This document shows positions 1 to 8,028 of a stretch of DNA of 11,213 nt, in pieces (positions within the stretch are counted from its first letter, which is position 1; every line of letters begins with the position of its first letter). The stretch spans positions 1-11,213 of the forward strand of contig JAOUEB010000013.1 in the NCBI GenBank assembly GCA_029858925.1. Direction: 5' to 3'. The stretch comes from Nitrospira sp. (lineage in GTDB: Bacteria > Nitrospirota > Nitrospiria > Nitrospirales > Nitrospiraceae). Under the pieces are notes generated by a model, which was not told where the DNA came from, did not search any database, and saw only the letters and a list, made by a program, of their open reading frames with translations. The position numbers were made by a program, and so were the translations under genes.

Positions 1-169
1 GCTTGGTCAATTCAGCCGGCCACCTTGTGCCGGCGCCATTGAAGACGACGGCGACTTCGTCGCCTTTCTGCTTACATTCAGCTGCAAGGGCCAGCGCATT
101 GAAGACTCGTCCAAGCGATTCTTCGGAACCACTCTTCGGGTCGGACAGAATGATGATTGCAGTTTTCAT
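1..169 (-). CDS. DsrE-family protein, 5' part only (cut by window edge)
   Basis: Reading the - strand from an ATG at 169 gives 56 codons with no stop before the window edge, so only the N-terminal half is present. The protein begins MKTAIIILSDPKSGSEESLG and continues through FNALALAAECKQKGDEV to a GAGTRWPAELTK stretch. The beta-strand start, the helix and the GAGTRWP segment match the small (roughly 110-130 residue) soluble DsrE/DsrF-like family. Members share the fold of sulfur-transfer subunits, but most stand-alone ones have no proven function. An AAAGGAG ribosome site lies 5 nt before the ATG. The upstream gap carries a sigma-54 promoter (216-230) and inverted repeats (329-382), and the gene before it encodes a sigma-54 activator. 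The gene is therefore probably induced by that regulator. The conserved cysteine of sulfur-relay DsrE proteins, if present, lies beyond the window. Confidence 0.8.
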   Translation of the reverse strand, partial: MKTAIIILSDPKSGSEESLGRVFNALALAAECKQKGDEVAVVFNGAGTRWPAELTK

Positions 170-215
170 GGGTTCTCCTTTGATTGAATGAAATTCACGA
201 TATCCATTCATCATG

Positions 216-230
216 GCAAGGCTGGTGCCA
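216..230 (-). promoter_or_regulatory. sigma-54 (-24/-12) promoter of the DsrE-family gene
   Basis: The - strand reads TGGCACCAGCCTTGC. This is TGGCAC, five bases, then TTGC, matching the RpoN consensus TGGCAC-N5-TTGC at every fixed position and keeping the canonical GG-N10-GC spacing. With the C of GC at -12, transcription would start near 204, leaving a leader of about 35 nt before the ATG at 169. A sigma-54 activator gene lies directly upstream, which supports a real site over a chance match. Confidence 0.82.
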
Positions 231-328
231 CCCGCCGCCATATTCGGTGAAACAAGAAAACCGCCGAGGAGACAAGGAGTTGTTCAGCTATTGTGGTCAC
301 ATGAAGCGGAAGGAAAGAGAGATGCCCT

Positions 329-382
329 CACGACATGTCGTGGAACTACGATATTTCGTGGGAGCGGAACGAAAGATTCGTT
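329..382 (-). promoter_or_regulatory. candidate upstream activator sites: three inverted repeats CGA-N4/5-TCG
   Basis: Three dyads sit between the activator stop codon (384-386) and the sigma-54 promoter. 329-342 is a perfect 14-bp palindrome, CACGACATGTCGTG. 347-360 is TACGA-TATT-TCGTG, one end base away from the same dyad. 368-382 is AACGAA-AGA-TTCGTT, with one more spacer base. Centres lie near 335.5, 353.5 and 375, about 131, 149 and 171 bp upstream of the predicted start at 204. That is within the usual range for enhancer-type sites of sigma-54 activators. The first palindrome has no loop and none is followed by a T-run, so they are poor terminators. Binding by the neighbouring regulator is an inference. 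Confidence 0.65.
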
Positions 383-383
383 G

Positions 384-1961
384 CTACGCAGGGAGACGAG
401 ATTTCTTGATGCCGAGCTTCTGCATCCGGGATCGAAGCGTGTTGGGATGGAGACCAAGCCGAGTCGCGGCGCCCTGTTTCCCTTCAATGGCCCAGTTTGT
501 ATGTTGAAGGATGCGGAGAATGTGGGTTCGTTCGACCTCTTCCAGAGAATCGGCGACCGGCAATGGTGAGGCGGAGTTCCCCTGAAGCATCACATCGTCA
601 ATCTGAAGTAGTGGCCCATTCGCGAGGATTGTGGCCCGTTCGATCACATTCTCCAACTCACGGATGTTGCCGGGCCAGGCATACTTCATCAGGCGATCCA
701 TGGTTGATTGAGACACCCCGTCGATCTTCTTGCCCAGCTTGGCTGAGAATTTGCCGACAAACCGATTGACCAAGAGTGGAATATCAGCTGCACGAGAGGG
801 CAGAGGCGGCACCGCGATCGGAAACACGTTCAATCGATACAGAAGATCGGCCCGGAAGGAGCCGGCCTTCACCGCTGCATGGAGGTCACGATTGGTGGCC
901 GCAATAACCCGTACGTTCACTTTGGTGGAATGGCCGCTGCCGATCCGTTCAACCTCCCTTTCTTGTAGTACCCGTAGCAGCTTGACCTGTGCGTCGAGTG
1001 GCAATTCCCCGACTTCGTCCAGGAAGATGGTTCCACCGTCAGCCAACTCAAATCGTCCCATGCGGCGTTGTAATGCCCCAGTGAAGGATCCCTTCTCATG
1101 TCCGAAGAGTTCGCTTTCAAGCAGATTCGCGGGGATCGCTCCGCAGTTCACCTTCACCAGCGAGCGAGCCCTCCGCGGGCTCAGGTTGTGAATGGCTCTT
1201 GCCATCAACTCCTTGCCGGTTCCGGTGTCTCCCCGGATGAGGACTGTCGAATCCGTCGGGGCGACCTGTTCGATCTGTCGGAGCACCGCCATGATGCTCG
1301 GACTTTCCCCGATAATCTCCTCGAAATTGTGCTGAGATTTCACCTCCTCACGGAGGTAGAGGTTCTCCGCCTCAAGTCGATGTGTGAGCTGCGCCACCTC
1401 CGTAAAGAGCTGTGCGTTCTTGATCGCAATCGCTGCTTGATTGGCAAAAATGGCCAACCGTTCGAACTCTTCCTCGCTCAGAGGCCTACGGCCGAACATC
1501 GCGATGACGCCGAGCAGTTCCCAGCGGAACTTCAGTGGGTAGCCGGCAAAGGAACAGAGGCCGTTGTCTGTCATCCACTGTTTGTTCGGCAGGCGGTCGT
1601 CGCCGAGCACATCGTTCGTTTGCATCGGCCCAAAACCTTGGGCGATCTTTCCGATCTTGAGCGCGCCCAGCGGGATACGGCGGTATTCTCCGTCGAGATT
1701 GGAATAGAGGCCAGCGCTCGCTTCGAGGTGCAGGCAGCGATTCCGATTCGTGCAGTCGGTAGCCTTATGGCAGTCAGCGCACAGATCTCCAGGGCCCAGC
1801 AGCCAAATGCGGGCAAAGGCTGCATCCAATTCCTCGACCAACCCCTGCGTGATTGTGGTAAGCACTGACGGCAGATCGAGGCTTGACGCTATTTGGAGCC
1901 CGATGCGTTCCAGGATCTGCCGGCCTTTGTGCGCAGGAGGAGAAGAGGAACAATCGTCCAT
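384..1961 (-). CDS. sigma-54-dependent transcriptional activator, GAF-AAA+-Fis type, with Cys-rich GAF sensor
   Basis: A 525-residue bacterial enhancer-binding protein that uses ATP to open RpoN promoters. Residues about 15-185 form a GAF sensor containing CADC (61-64), C70 and C76, with another cysteine at 136. A helical linker (about 185-210) leads to the AAA+ domain: Walker A GDTGTGKE at 244-251, the sigma-54 contact loop as GSFTGA at 291-296, Walker B TIFLDE at 311-316, FRADLLYRL at 369-377 with the likely arginine finger, and WPGNIRELEN at 429-438. Residues about 474-518 form a Fis-type helix-turn-helix. GAF-AAA-Fis is the FhlA/NorR-like layout. Four closely spaced cysteines suggest a metal or redox site, but the ligand is unknown. 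The ATG at 1961 is preceded by AGGGAG with an 8-nt gap. The likely target is the DsrE-family gene downstream. Confidence 0.93.
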   Translation of the reverse strand: MDDCSSSPPAHKGRQILERIGLQIASSLDLPSVLTTITQGLVEELDAAFARIWLLGPGDLCADCHKATDCTNRNRCLHLEASAGLYSNLDGEYRRIPLGALKIGKIAQGFGPMQTNDVLGDDRLPNKQWMTDNGLCSFAGYPLKFRWELLGVIAMFGRRPLSEEEFERLAIFANQAAIAIKNAQLFTEVAQLTHRLEAENLYLREEVKSQHNFEEIIGESPSIMAVLRQIEQVAPTDSTVLIRGDTGTGKELMARAIHNLSPRRARSLVKVNCGAIPANLLESELFGHEKGSFTGALQRRMGRFELADGGTIFLDEVGELPLDAQVKLLRVLQEREVERIGSGHSTKVNVRVIAATNRDLHAAVKAGSFRADLLYRLNVFPIAVPPLPSRAADIPLLVNRFVGKFSAKLGKKIDGVSQSTMDRLMKYAWPGNIRELENVIERATILANGPLLQIDDVMLQGNSASPLPVADSLEEVERTHILRILQHTNWAIEGKQGAATRLGLHPNTLRSRMQKLGIKKSRLPA

Positions 1962-2000
1962 CGTGTCGGCTCCCTGTCGTGATGGAGAGCAGAAGGGAGC

Positions 2001-2029
2001 ACGATAGGAGGGAGAGTGCGGATTGTCAA
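2001..2029 (-). promoter_or_regulatory. sigma-70-type promoter of the sigma-54 activator gene
   Basis: On the - strand a perfect TTGACA (2029-2024), a 17-bp spacer (2023-2007) and TATCGT (2006-2001, 4 of 6 matches to TATAAT) lie in the 75-bp gap between the HEAT-repeat gene and the activator gene. Transcription would start near 1994, leaving a leader of about 33 nt. The activator may thus be transcribed independently of the gene upstream, as is usual for constitutively made enhancer-binding proteins. This is a prediction from consensus match only. Confidence 0.55.
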
Positions 2030-2036
2030 TTCTGCG

Positions 2037-3119
2037 CTAACTGTACTGATCCCAGGTATCGCACTGTTTGATCGACCAGAAGACGGCTTCCTTGAGTTTC
2101 TTGAGCACCGCATTGTCGGGATCGCGGATGGCTTGGAGCTTCTTGTCGAGATCGTAGAGGGGCTGAATCGACCGTTTGTCCGGTATTTTTCCAAGGGCCC
2201 AGGCCACTTCTGTGAGGACTATCCAGTCGGTCTTGGGATCTTGCAGTTTTGCGAGCAACGGCGGCACGACAGAGGCATCGCCCGCTATTCCCCCGATCTG
2301 CCCCAGCCCTTTTGCCGCTGCTGCCTGGACTTCCAACTGGGGCGCTGTGGTCATGATTTCGATCAGAAGAGGGATGCTCTCCTTGCCAAGATCGCCCATC
2401 GCCACGAGCGCCTGTTTAGCGAGATCGCGATCCTTCAGTGCTGCTTTGAGGTTCGGCAGTGCTTCGTCGGCCTGCATCTCTCCCAGGAGCGAGATGATTT
2501 TTATTTTCCTGGCCTGGCTTGTGTCCGCCGAGTCGAGCAGCGCGATCAGGCGCTCCAGGTGGCCCCATTCTGCCGCCAAGAGCAGGGGGAACTCATATGT
2601 ATCCAGCGCCTCTCTCAACTTGAGGAGGGCATAGGCGCCGGGGTCGGCTGCCTGTGCTGCCTGGGCGGCTGCCACCGCATCCTCAAATTCCGTCCGTACC
2701 TCTTTTTGCCATTTGATCTTCATGCTGCCCAGCAGATAGGTGAGCTGGCAGGCTGGTCCTTTCCAGAGTCGGGACGGGGCGTCTGGCAGGTCCGCATCGC
2801 CGCCAGCGGCGGTGGTTCCTTCCCATGTTTTGCGTTGTTCGCATTTGATACGAAGCGCAACGTCATGGGGTTGGGCCTGATCCAGCACGACTGCATAGCC
2901 CACCTCGGCCAGGCGGCGGGAAGCGGACTCTGCGACTGATCCGGCGTCGGCTTGCCCCTTGTCTGTAAGGGCGATGGCCTCTACCAAGACCGTCTTGATT
3001 TTTTCAAGCTGGTCTTTTTGCTCCGGGGTGAAGTATTCCCGGTAGGCCCAGGCTGGTTGGGTCGCAAGCAAGAACGACGCAATGAGCATCAAGGCAATGA
3101 TGGCGAAGGGTGGCGGCAT
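2037..3119 (-). CDS. secreted HEAT-repeat protein
   Basis: A 360-residue protein with a clear Sec signal peptide: a hydrophobic stretch at about 5-20 and a probable signal-peptidase I site after AWA at residue 25. The mature protein is therefore probably periplasmic or exported. Residues 30-160 are helical, with charged and alanine-rich segments and two cysteines (93 and 124). From about 178 to 350 the sequence shows HEAT/PBS-lyase-like helical repeats: LLGEMQADEALPNLKAALKD, then AMGDLGKESIPLLIEIM, GLGQIGGIAGDASVVPPLLA and WALGKIPDKRSIQPLYDL. Such repeats usually form protein-binding solenoids; no catalytic motif is visible. The ATG at 3119 is preceded by GAGGTG. It is divergent from the ATP synthase operon and lies upstream of the sigma-54 activator on the same strand, but nothing ties its role to either. 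Specific function is not recognised. Confidence 0.85.
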   Translation of the reverse strand: MPPPFAIIALMLIASFLLATQPAWAYREYFTPEQKDQLEKIKTVLVEAIALTDKGQADAGSVAESASRRLAEVGYAVVLDQAQPHDVALRIKCEQRKTWEGTTAAGGDADLPDAPSRLWKGPACQLTYLLGSMKIKWQKEVRTEFEDAVAAAQAAQAADPGAYALLKLREALDTYEFPLLLAAEWGHLERLIALLDSADTSQARKIKIISLLGEMQADEALPNLKAALKDRDLAKQALVAMGDLGKESIPLLIEIMTTAPQLEVQAAAAKGLGQIGGIAGDASVVPPLLAKLQDPKTDWIVLTEVAWALGKIPDKRSIQPLYDLDKKLQAIRDPDNAVLKKLKEAVFWSIKQCDTWDQYS

Positions 3120-3147
3120 TGAGCACCTCTCAACCGTCGTAACCGAG

Positions 3148-3172
3148 TACGAACTACAGTGACCGTTTCGTA
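3148..3172. repeat. inverted repeat TACGAA-N13-TTCGTA
   Basis: TACGAA at 3148-3153 and TTCGTA at 3167-3172 are perfect inverted copies separated by 13 bp. They lie 29-53 bp before the HEAT-repeat start codon, within its predicted leader. This could be an operator or a weak stem. A 6-bp arm can arise by chance, so confidence in function is low. Confidence 0.3.
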
Positions 3173-3200
3173 TCGGTGCGTCTTTTTCTCAAGATACCCC

Positions 3201-3230
3201 TATATATACCTCAGCACATCGCCATTCCAA
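3201..3230 (-). promoter_or_regulatory. candidate promoter of the HEAT-repeat gene
   Basis: On the - strand TTGGAA (3230-3225, 4 of 6 matches to TTGACA) is followed after 16-18 bp by the AT-only run TATATATA (3208-3201), which can serve as a -10 box. Transcription would start near 3195, about 75 nt before the ATG at 3119. It is the most promoter-like - strand sequence in the divergent region. Confidence 0.4.
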
Positions 3231-3236
3231 GTATGG

Positions 3237-3265
3237 CGCCTTGGGATCTCACGCCTTGGGATCTC
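3237..3265. repeat. tandem 15-bp direct repeat next to the atp promoter
   Basis: CGCCTTGGGATCTC occurs at 3237-3250 and again, identically, at 3252-3265, giving a 15-bp period. The second copy ends 3 bp before the predicted -35 box of the atp operon at 3269. The position suits a pair of activator half-sites, but a simple slippage duplication would look the same. Confidence 0.7.
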
Positions 3266-3268
3266 GCA

Positions 3269-3296
3269 TTGACAGATCCAGTCGCCCAATGATAAC
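3269..3296 (+). promoter_or_regulatory. candidate promoter of the ATP synthase operon
   Basis: A perfect TTGACA at 3269-3274 is followed after 16 bp by GATAAC (3291-3296, 4 of 6 matches to TATAAT). Transcription would start near 3303, giving a leader of about 69 nt before the atpH GTG. It is the best + strand match in the 252-bp divergent gap and the natural place for the operon promoter. Confidence 0.55.
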
Positions 3297-3311
3297 TTTT
3301 CGTTCTCATTT

Positions 3312-3328
3312 TCGCGCGTTGCGCGCGA
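3312..3328 (+). promoter_or_regulatory. GC-rich hairpin in the atp operon leader
   Basis: TCGCGCG (3312-3318) and CGCGCGA (3322-3328) form a perfect 7-bp stem closed by a TTG loop, about 10 nt after the predicted transcription start. No T-run follows, so it is not a classic intrinsic terminator. A 5' stem of this kind could protect the mRNA. A second weak stem, CTCAC/GTGAG at 3344-3348 and 3355-3359, lies between it and the start codon. The core 13-mer CGCGCGTTGCGCG recurs inverted at 8058-8070. Confidence 0.6.
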
Positions 3329-3371
3329 GGGTGTGTAGTTTGTCTCACGAGAGAGTGAGTGGATCAGGACA

Positions 3372-3911
3372 GTGATTAAGACAGCAGTTGCGCGGCGTTA
3401 CGCACAGGCGCTCTTCGAGCTTCTGGATCAATCCAATGTCGAAGCGACTCGGGGGACCCTCAATGGCCTTAGCCAGGCCATGAAGGACTCGACGTCTCTC
3501 CGGCATGTCATTGCATCTCCGGCCTTCGGCATCGAAGCCAAAATCGCCGTCTTGACGGAACTGGGGGGTCGGCTTGGGTGCAACCAAACCGGAAAAGCCT
3601 TCTTGGCCCAGCTGGTCAAGAAGAATCGTGTTGGGTTTCTGCCGGAGATCGCAGAGGCGTTTGCCAAACTGGTCGATGAATCAAAGGGGACCCGGCGGGT
3701 TACCGTGTCCTCTGCCGCCGCGCTGTCCACAGCCGAACGGGATCATATCAAGACACGCCTCCGCGATACGCTGAAGCGAGAGGTCGACGTCACCTTTCAA
3801 ACTGATGCGAGCTATTTGGCCGGAGTCAGGATTCAGATCGGCAGCGCGGTGGTCGATAGTACCGTCCGTGGGCGCCTGAAAGACATCCAGTCGTTGCTAA
3901 CGCGTGAATAA
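3372..3911 (+). CDS. atpH: ATP synthase F1 subunit delta
   Basis: A 179-residue protein of normal length for the delta/OSCP family, the peripheral-stalk subunit that ties the alpha3-beta3 head to the b subunits of F0. The N-terminus ARRYAQALFEL (residues 7-17) is the typical first helix. The C-terminal signature LAGVRIQIGSAVVDSTVRG (149-167) followed by RLKDI matches the family pattern. Translation starts at GTG. The only nearby Shine-Dalgarno-like bases, AGGA at 3366-3369, are just 2 nt away, so initiation may be modest, but no better in-frame start exists. It is the first gene of the F1 operon; alpha follows after 70 nt. The F0 genes often found before it are absent. Confidence 0.95.
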   Translation: MIKTAVARRYAQALFELLDQSNVEATRGTLNGLSQAMKDSTSLRHVIASPAFGIEAKIAVLTELGGRLGCNQTGKAFLAQLVKKNRVGFLPEIAEAFAKLVDESKGTRRVTVSSAAALSTAERDHIKTRLRDTLKREVDVTFQTDASYLAGVRIQIGSAVVDSTVRGRLKDIQSLLTRE

Positions 3912-3981
3912 GGATTGCACGGGCACGATTGTGCGGGATTGCCGGCGAACGGGTCACCACAGAGCCGACTAAGGAGCAGCC

Positions 3982-5502
3982 ATGCAGATCAAAGCGGATG
4001 AAATCAGTCAGATCATCAAAGAGAAGATTCGAGACTTCGACAAACAGGTCGATGTCAGGGAAACCGGTTCTGTCATCCAGGTCGGCGACGGGATCGCCAA
4101 AGTTTACGGTCTTGACGGGGCCATGGCCGGCGAGATGCTCGAATTTCCCGGTGGGTTGTACGGGATTGCGTTGAATCTTGAAGAGGACAATGTCGGCGCG
4201 GTCTTGATGGGCGACTCGGTCGGCGTTAAAGAGGGCGACCCCGTTAAGCGGACCGGCCGCATCGCGGAAATCCCGGTTGGAGAAGCCTTGATCGGTCGAG
4301 TGGTCAACGCCATCGGTCAGCCCATCGACGGCAAGGGCGCCATCAAGTCGACGCTGTCTTCACGTATCGAGATGGTGGCCCCCGGCGTGAATACCCGCCA
4401 ATCCGTGCGGGAGCCGTTGCAGACGGGTATCAAGGCCATCGATGCCATGATTCCCATCGGACGCGGACAGCGCGAGCTCATCATTGGAGACCGCCAGACC
4501 GGCAAGACGGCTATCGCCGTCGATACGATCATCAATCAAAAAGGCCTGAACGTTTTCTGCATTTACGTCGCCATCGGCCAGAAACGTTCAACGGTCGCGC
4601 GCGTCGTCAAGACCCTGGAAGAGAATCATGCGATGGAATACAGCATGGTCGTGTCTGCCAGCGCCAGCGATCCGGCTCCCATGCAGTTCTTGGCGCCCTT
4701 CGCCGGCGCAGCGATCGGCGAGTATTTCCGCGATAACGGGAAGCATGCGCTAATTGTCTATGACGATTTGTCCAAGCACGCTGTCGCCTACCGAGAATTG
4801 TCCTTGTTGCTCCGCAGACCGCCGGGCCGCGAAGCCTATCCCGGCGACGTGTTCTATCTCCATTCTCGGTTGTTGGAGCGAGCGGCAAAACTGAGCGAGA
4901 AGCTCGGTGGCGGCAGTCTGACCGCGTTGCCGATCATCGAGACACAGGCAGGCGACGTGTCGGCCTACATCCCGACCAACGTGATTTCCATCACGGACGG
5001 CCAGATCTATCTTGGCAGCGATCTGTTCTATTCGGGAATTCGGCCTGCCATCAATGTCGGTCTTTCGGTCTCCCGCGTCGGCGGATCGGCGCAGATCAAG
5101 ACGATGAAGCAAGTGGCGGGCACGTTGCGTCTCGATCTCGCCCAGTACCGTGAAATGGCCGCATTTTCCCAGTTCGGCAGCGAACTCGACAAGGCGACGC
5201 AAATGCAGCTGGCGCGTGGCGTGCGCATGGTCGAATTGTTGAAGCAGGGGCAATACAAGCCCATGCCGGTTGCCGATCAAGTGCTGTCGATCTATGCGGG
5301 CGTCAACGGTTTCCTCGACGATGTGCCGGTGGACAAGGTGCAGCAGTTCGAAGCGGACTTGCTGCACTATGTTCAGCAGGACCATCCTGAACTCAAGAAA
5401 GAGATCGCCAGTATCGGCAAGATCGACGACAAGGTCGGCGGCAGGTTGAAAGAAATTCTGACGACCTTCAAAAAGAAAATGGGATACGGGGCAAAAGCGT
5501 AA
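3982..5502 (+). CDS. atpA: ATP synthase F1 subunit alpha
   Basis: A 506-residue non-catalytic nucleotide-binding subunit, three copies per F1 head, of normal family length. Visible features are the N-terminal beta-barrel region (about 25-95), the Walker A motif GDRQTGKT at 169-176, [14 protein letters not shown] at 259-272, and the alpha/beta signature [10 protein letters not shown] at 355-364, followed by R365. R365 corresponds to the conserved arginine that reaches into the neighbouring beta active site. A strong AAGGAG (3971-3976) sits 5 nt before the ATG, the best ribosome site in the operon, in keeping with the need for three copies. A 101-bp spacer with nested inverted repeats separates it from atpG. 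Confidence 0.98.
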   Translation: MQIKADEISQIIKEKIRDFDKQVDVRETGSVIQVGDGIAKVYGLDGAMAGEMLEFPGGLYGIALNLEEDNVGAVLMGDSVGVKEGDPVKRTGRIAEIPVGEALIGRVVNAIGQPIDGKGAIKSTLSSRIEMVAPGVNTRQSVREPLQTGIKAIDAMIPIGRGQRELIIGDRQTGKTAIAVDTIINQKGLNVFCIYVAIGQKRSTVARVVKTLEENHAMEYSMVVSASASDPAPMQFLAPFAGAAIGEYFRDNGKHALIVYDDLSKHAVAYRELSLLLRRPPGREAYPGDVFYLHSRLLERAAKLSEKLGGGSLTALPIIETQAGDVSAYIPTNVISITDGQIYLGSDLFYSGIRPAINVGLSVSRVGGSAQIKTMKQVAGTLRLDLAQYREMAAFSQFGSELDKATQMQLARGVRMVELLKQGQYKPMPVADQVLSIYAGVNGFLDDVPVDKVQQFEADLLHYVQQDHPELKKEIASIGKIDDKVGGRLKEILTTFKKKMGYGAKA

Positions 5503-5507
5503 GCGCA

Positions 5508-5585
5508 GGACTGAGTCTCGAAGACCCAGGACTGAGACGAACGGCAGGGTGCCGGGTTGCAATCTCAGTCCTCAGCACTCAGTCC
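5508..5585 (+). repeat. nested inverted repeat in the alpha-gamma spacer
   Basis: Three concentric stems fill most of the 101-bp gap between atpA and atpG: an outer 9-bp GGACTGAGT/ACTCAGTCC (5508-5516 with 5577-5585), a middle perfect 10-bp AGGACTGAGA/TCTCAGTCCT (5528-5537 with 5563-5572), and a central 5-bp CGGCA/TGCCG with a GGG loop (5542-5546 with 5550-5554). CTGAG recurs 21 bp apart on the left arm and CTCAG every 7 bp on the right arm, so the arms can also pair in shifted registers. No T-run follows, so full termination is unlikely. It could be a dispersed palindromic element, an mRNA processing or stability element, or both. Confidence 0.85.
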
Positions 5586-5603
5586 ACAGCCCTAAAGAAA
5601 ACG

Positions 5604-6482
5604 ATGCCTAGTCTTCAATCGCTGCGCCGCAAGATTGCGGCGTTCAAGAATACGCAGAAAATCACCAAGGCCATGAAGATGGTGGCGGCGGCGAAGCTCA
5701 AGCGCTCGCAGGACCGCATTCTGGCTGCTCGCCCCTATGCCCATAAGATGCGCGGGGTCCTGAGCAATCTGAGCCAGCGCGTCAATCGCTCGGCCCATCC
5801 TCTTCTGCAGAAACGTGAAGGGAAGAAGATTGAGGTGCTGGTGGTCACCAGCGATCGTGGTCTCTGCGGCGGGTTCAACGGCAATATCGTCAGAAGAAGC
5901 GCAGAGTTTCTCCGGCAGTGTGAATCGCGCGGTCTGGAAGTCAATGTCAGCATCGTCGGCCGGAAGGGCCGCGACTACTTCCGCCGGCGGTCCTGGCCCA
6001 TCCGGCAGGAATGGACCGGGGTTTTCGATAAACTGAGCTTCGAACATGCGATCGATATCGGCGGTGATCTGACCGATAAGTTCGTAAAAGGCACATTCGA
6101 CGAGCTCTATGTCGTGTACAACGAATTCAAATCGGCTATTCAGCAGCGCGTGATCGTGGAGAAGCTGTTTCCGGTGGATGCCGCAGCCGAGTTCGGTGCG
6201 GCTCCGACTGAGGGCGCCGTGTCCGGAGGCTACCTCTACGAGCCGGATGAAGCGGACTTGCTCAATGCGCTTGTGCCGAAACATTTTCAGGTTCAAACGT
6301 ACCGGATTCTCTTGGAATCGGCCGCGGCCGAACACGGCGCCCGCATGGCCGCGATGGATGGCGCGACACGCAATGCCGGCCAGCTCATCAAGAAGGTCAC
6401 GCTCTACTACAACAAGACCAGACAGGCGGCGATTACCAAAGAATTAATGGACATCGTCGGTGGCGCGGAAGCGCTCAAATAG
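5604..6482 (+). CDS. atpG: ATP synthase F1 subunit gamma
   Basis: A 292-residue central-shaft subunit that rotates inside the alpha3-beta3 head; the length is normal. The N-terminal helix is MPSLQSLRRKIAAFKNTQKI with TKAMKMVAAAKLKR after it. The core motif TSDRGLCGGFN lies at 82-92 and the C-terminal signature ITKELMDIVGGAEAL at 277-291. The segment PTEGAVSGGY (201-210) belongs to the variable globular part. The ribosome site is poor: only AAAGAAA precedes the ATG, unlike the strong sites of atpA and atpD. This fits one gamma per complex against three alpha and three beta. It lies between two spacers that each hold a long inverted repeat. Confidence 0.97.
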   Translation: MPSLQSLRRKIAAFKNTQKITKAMKMVAAAKLKRSQDRILAARPYAHKMRGVLSNLSQRVNRSAHPLLQKREGKKIEVLVVTSDRGLCGGFNGNIVRRSAEFLRQCESRGLEVNVSIVGRKGRDYFRRRSWPIRQEWTGVFDKLSFEHAIDIGGDLTDKFVKGTFDELYVVYNEFKSAIQQRVIVEKLFPVDAAAEFGAAPTEGAVSGGYLYEPDEADLLNALVPKHFQVQTYRILLESAAAEHGARMAAMDGATRNAGQLIKKVTLYYNKTRQAAITKELMDIVGGAEALK

Positions 6483-6485
6483 GAT

Positions 6486-8026
<1,541 letters not shown>

Positions 8027-8028
8027 GT

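Noticed and set aside
1098..1868. 256-residue open frame on the + strand opposite the sigma-54 activator
   Set aside because: The activator has every family motif in place; the opposite frame has none.
2016..2939. 307-residue open frame on the + strand opposite the HEAT-repeat gene
   Set aside because: It is rich in C, H, R and F as mirrored frames are. The - strand frame has a clean signal peptide, repeats and a ribosome site.
3120..3371. A sigma-54 promoter for the atp operon or the HEAT-repeat gene
   Set aside because: No GG-N10-GC element with the TGGCAC/TTGC context was found on either strand; TGGCGCC at 3234-3240 has the wrong downstream half.
4750..5562. 270-residue open frame on the - strand opposite atpA
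   Set aside because: It lies wholly against the well-conserved alpha gene and has no recognisable domain; long antisense frames are expected in GC-rich coding DNA.
5592..6335. 247-residue open frame on the - strand opposite atpG
   Set aside because: It mirrors the gamma gene codon for codon and has no ribosome site or motif.
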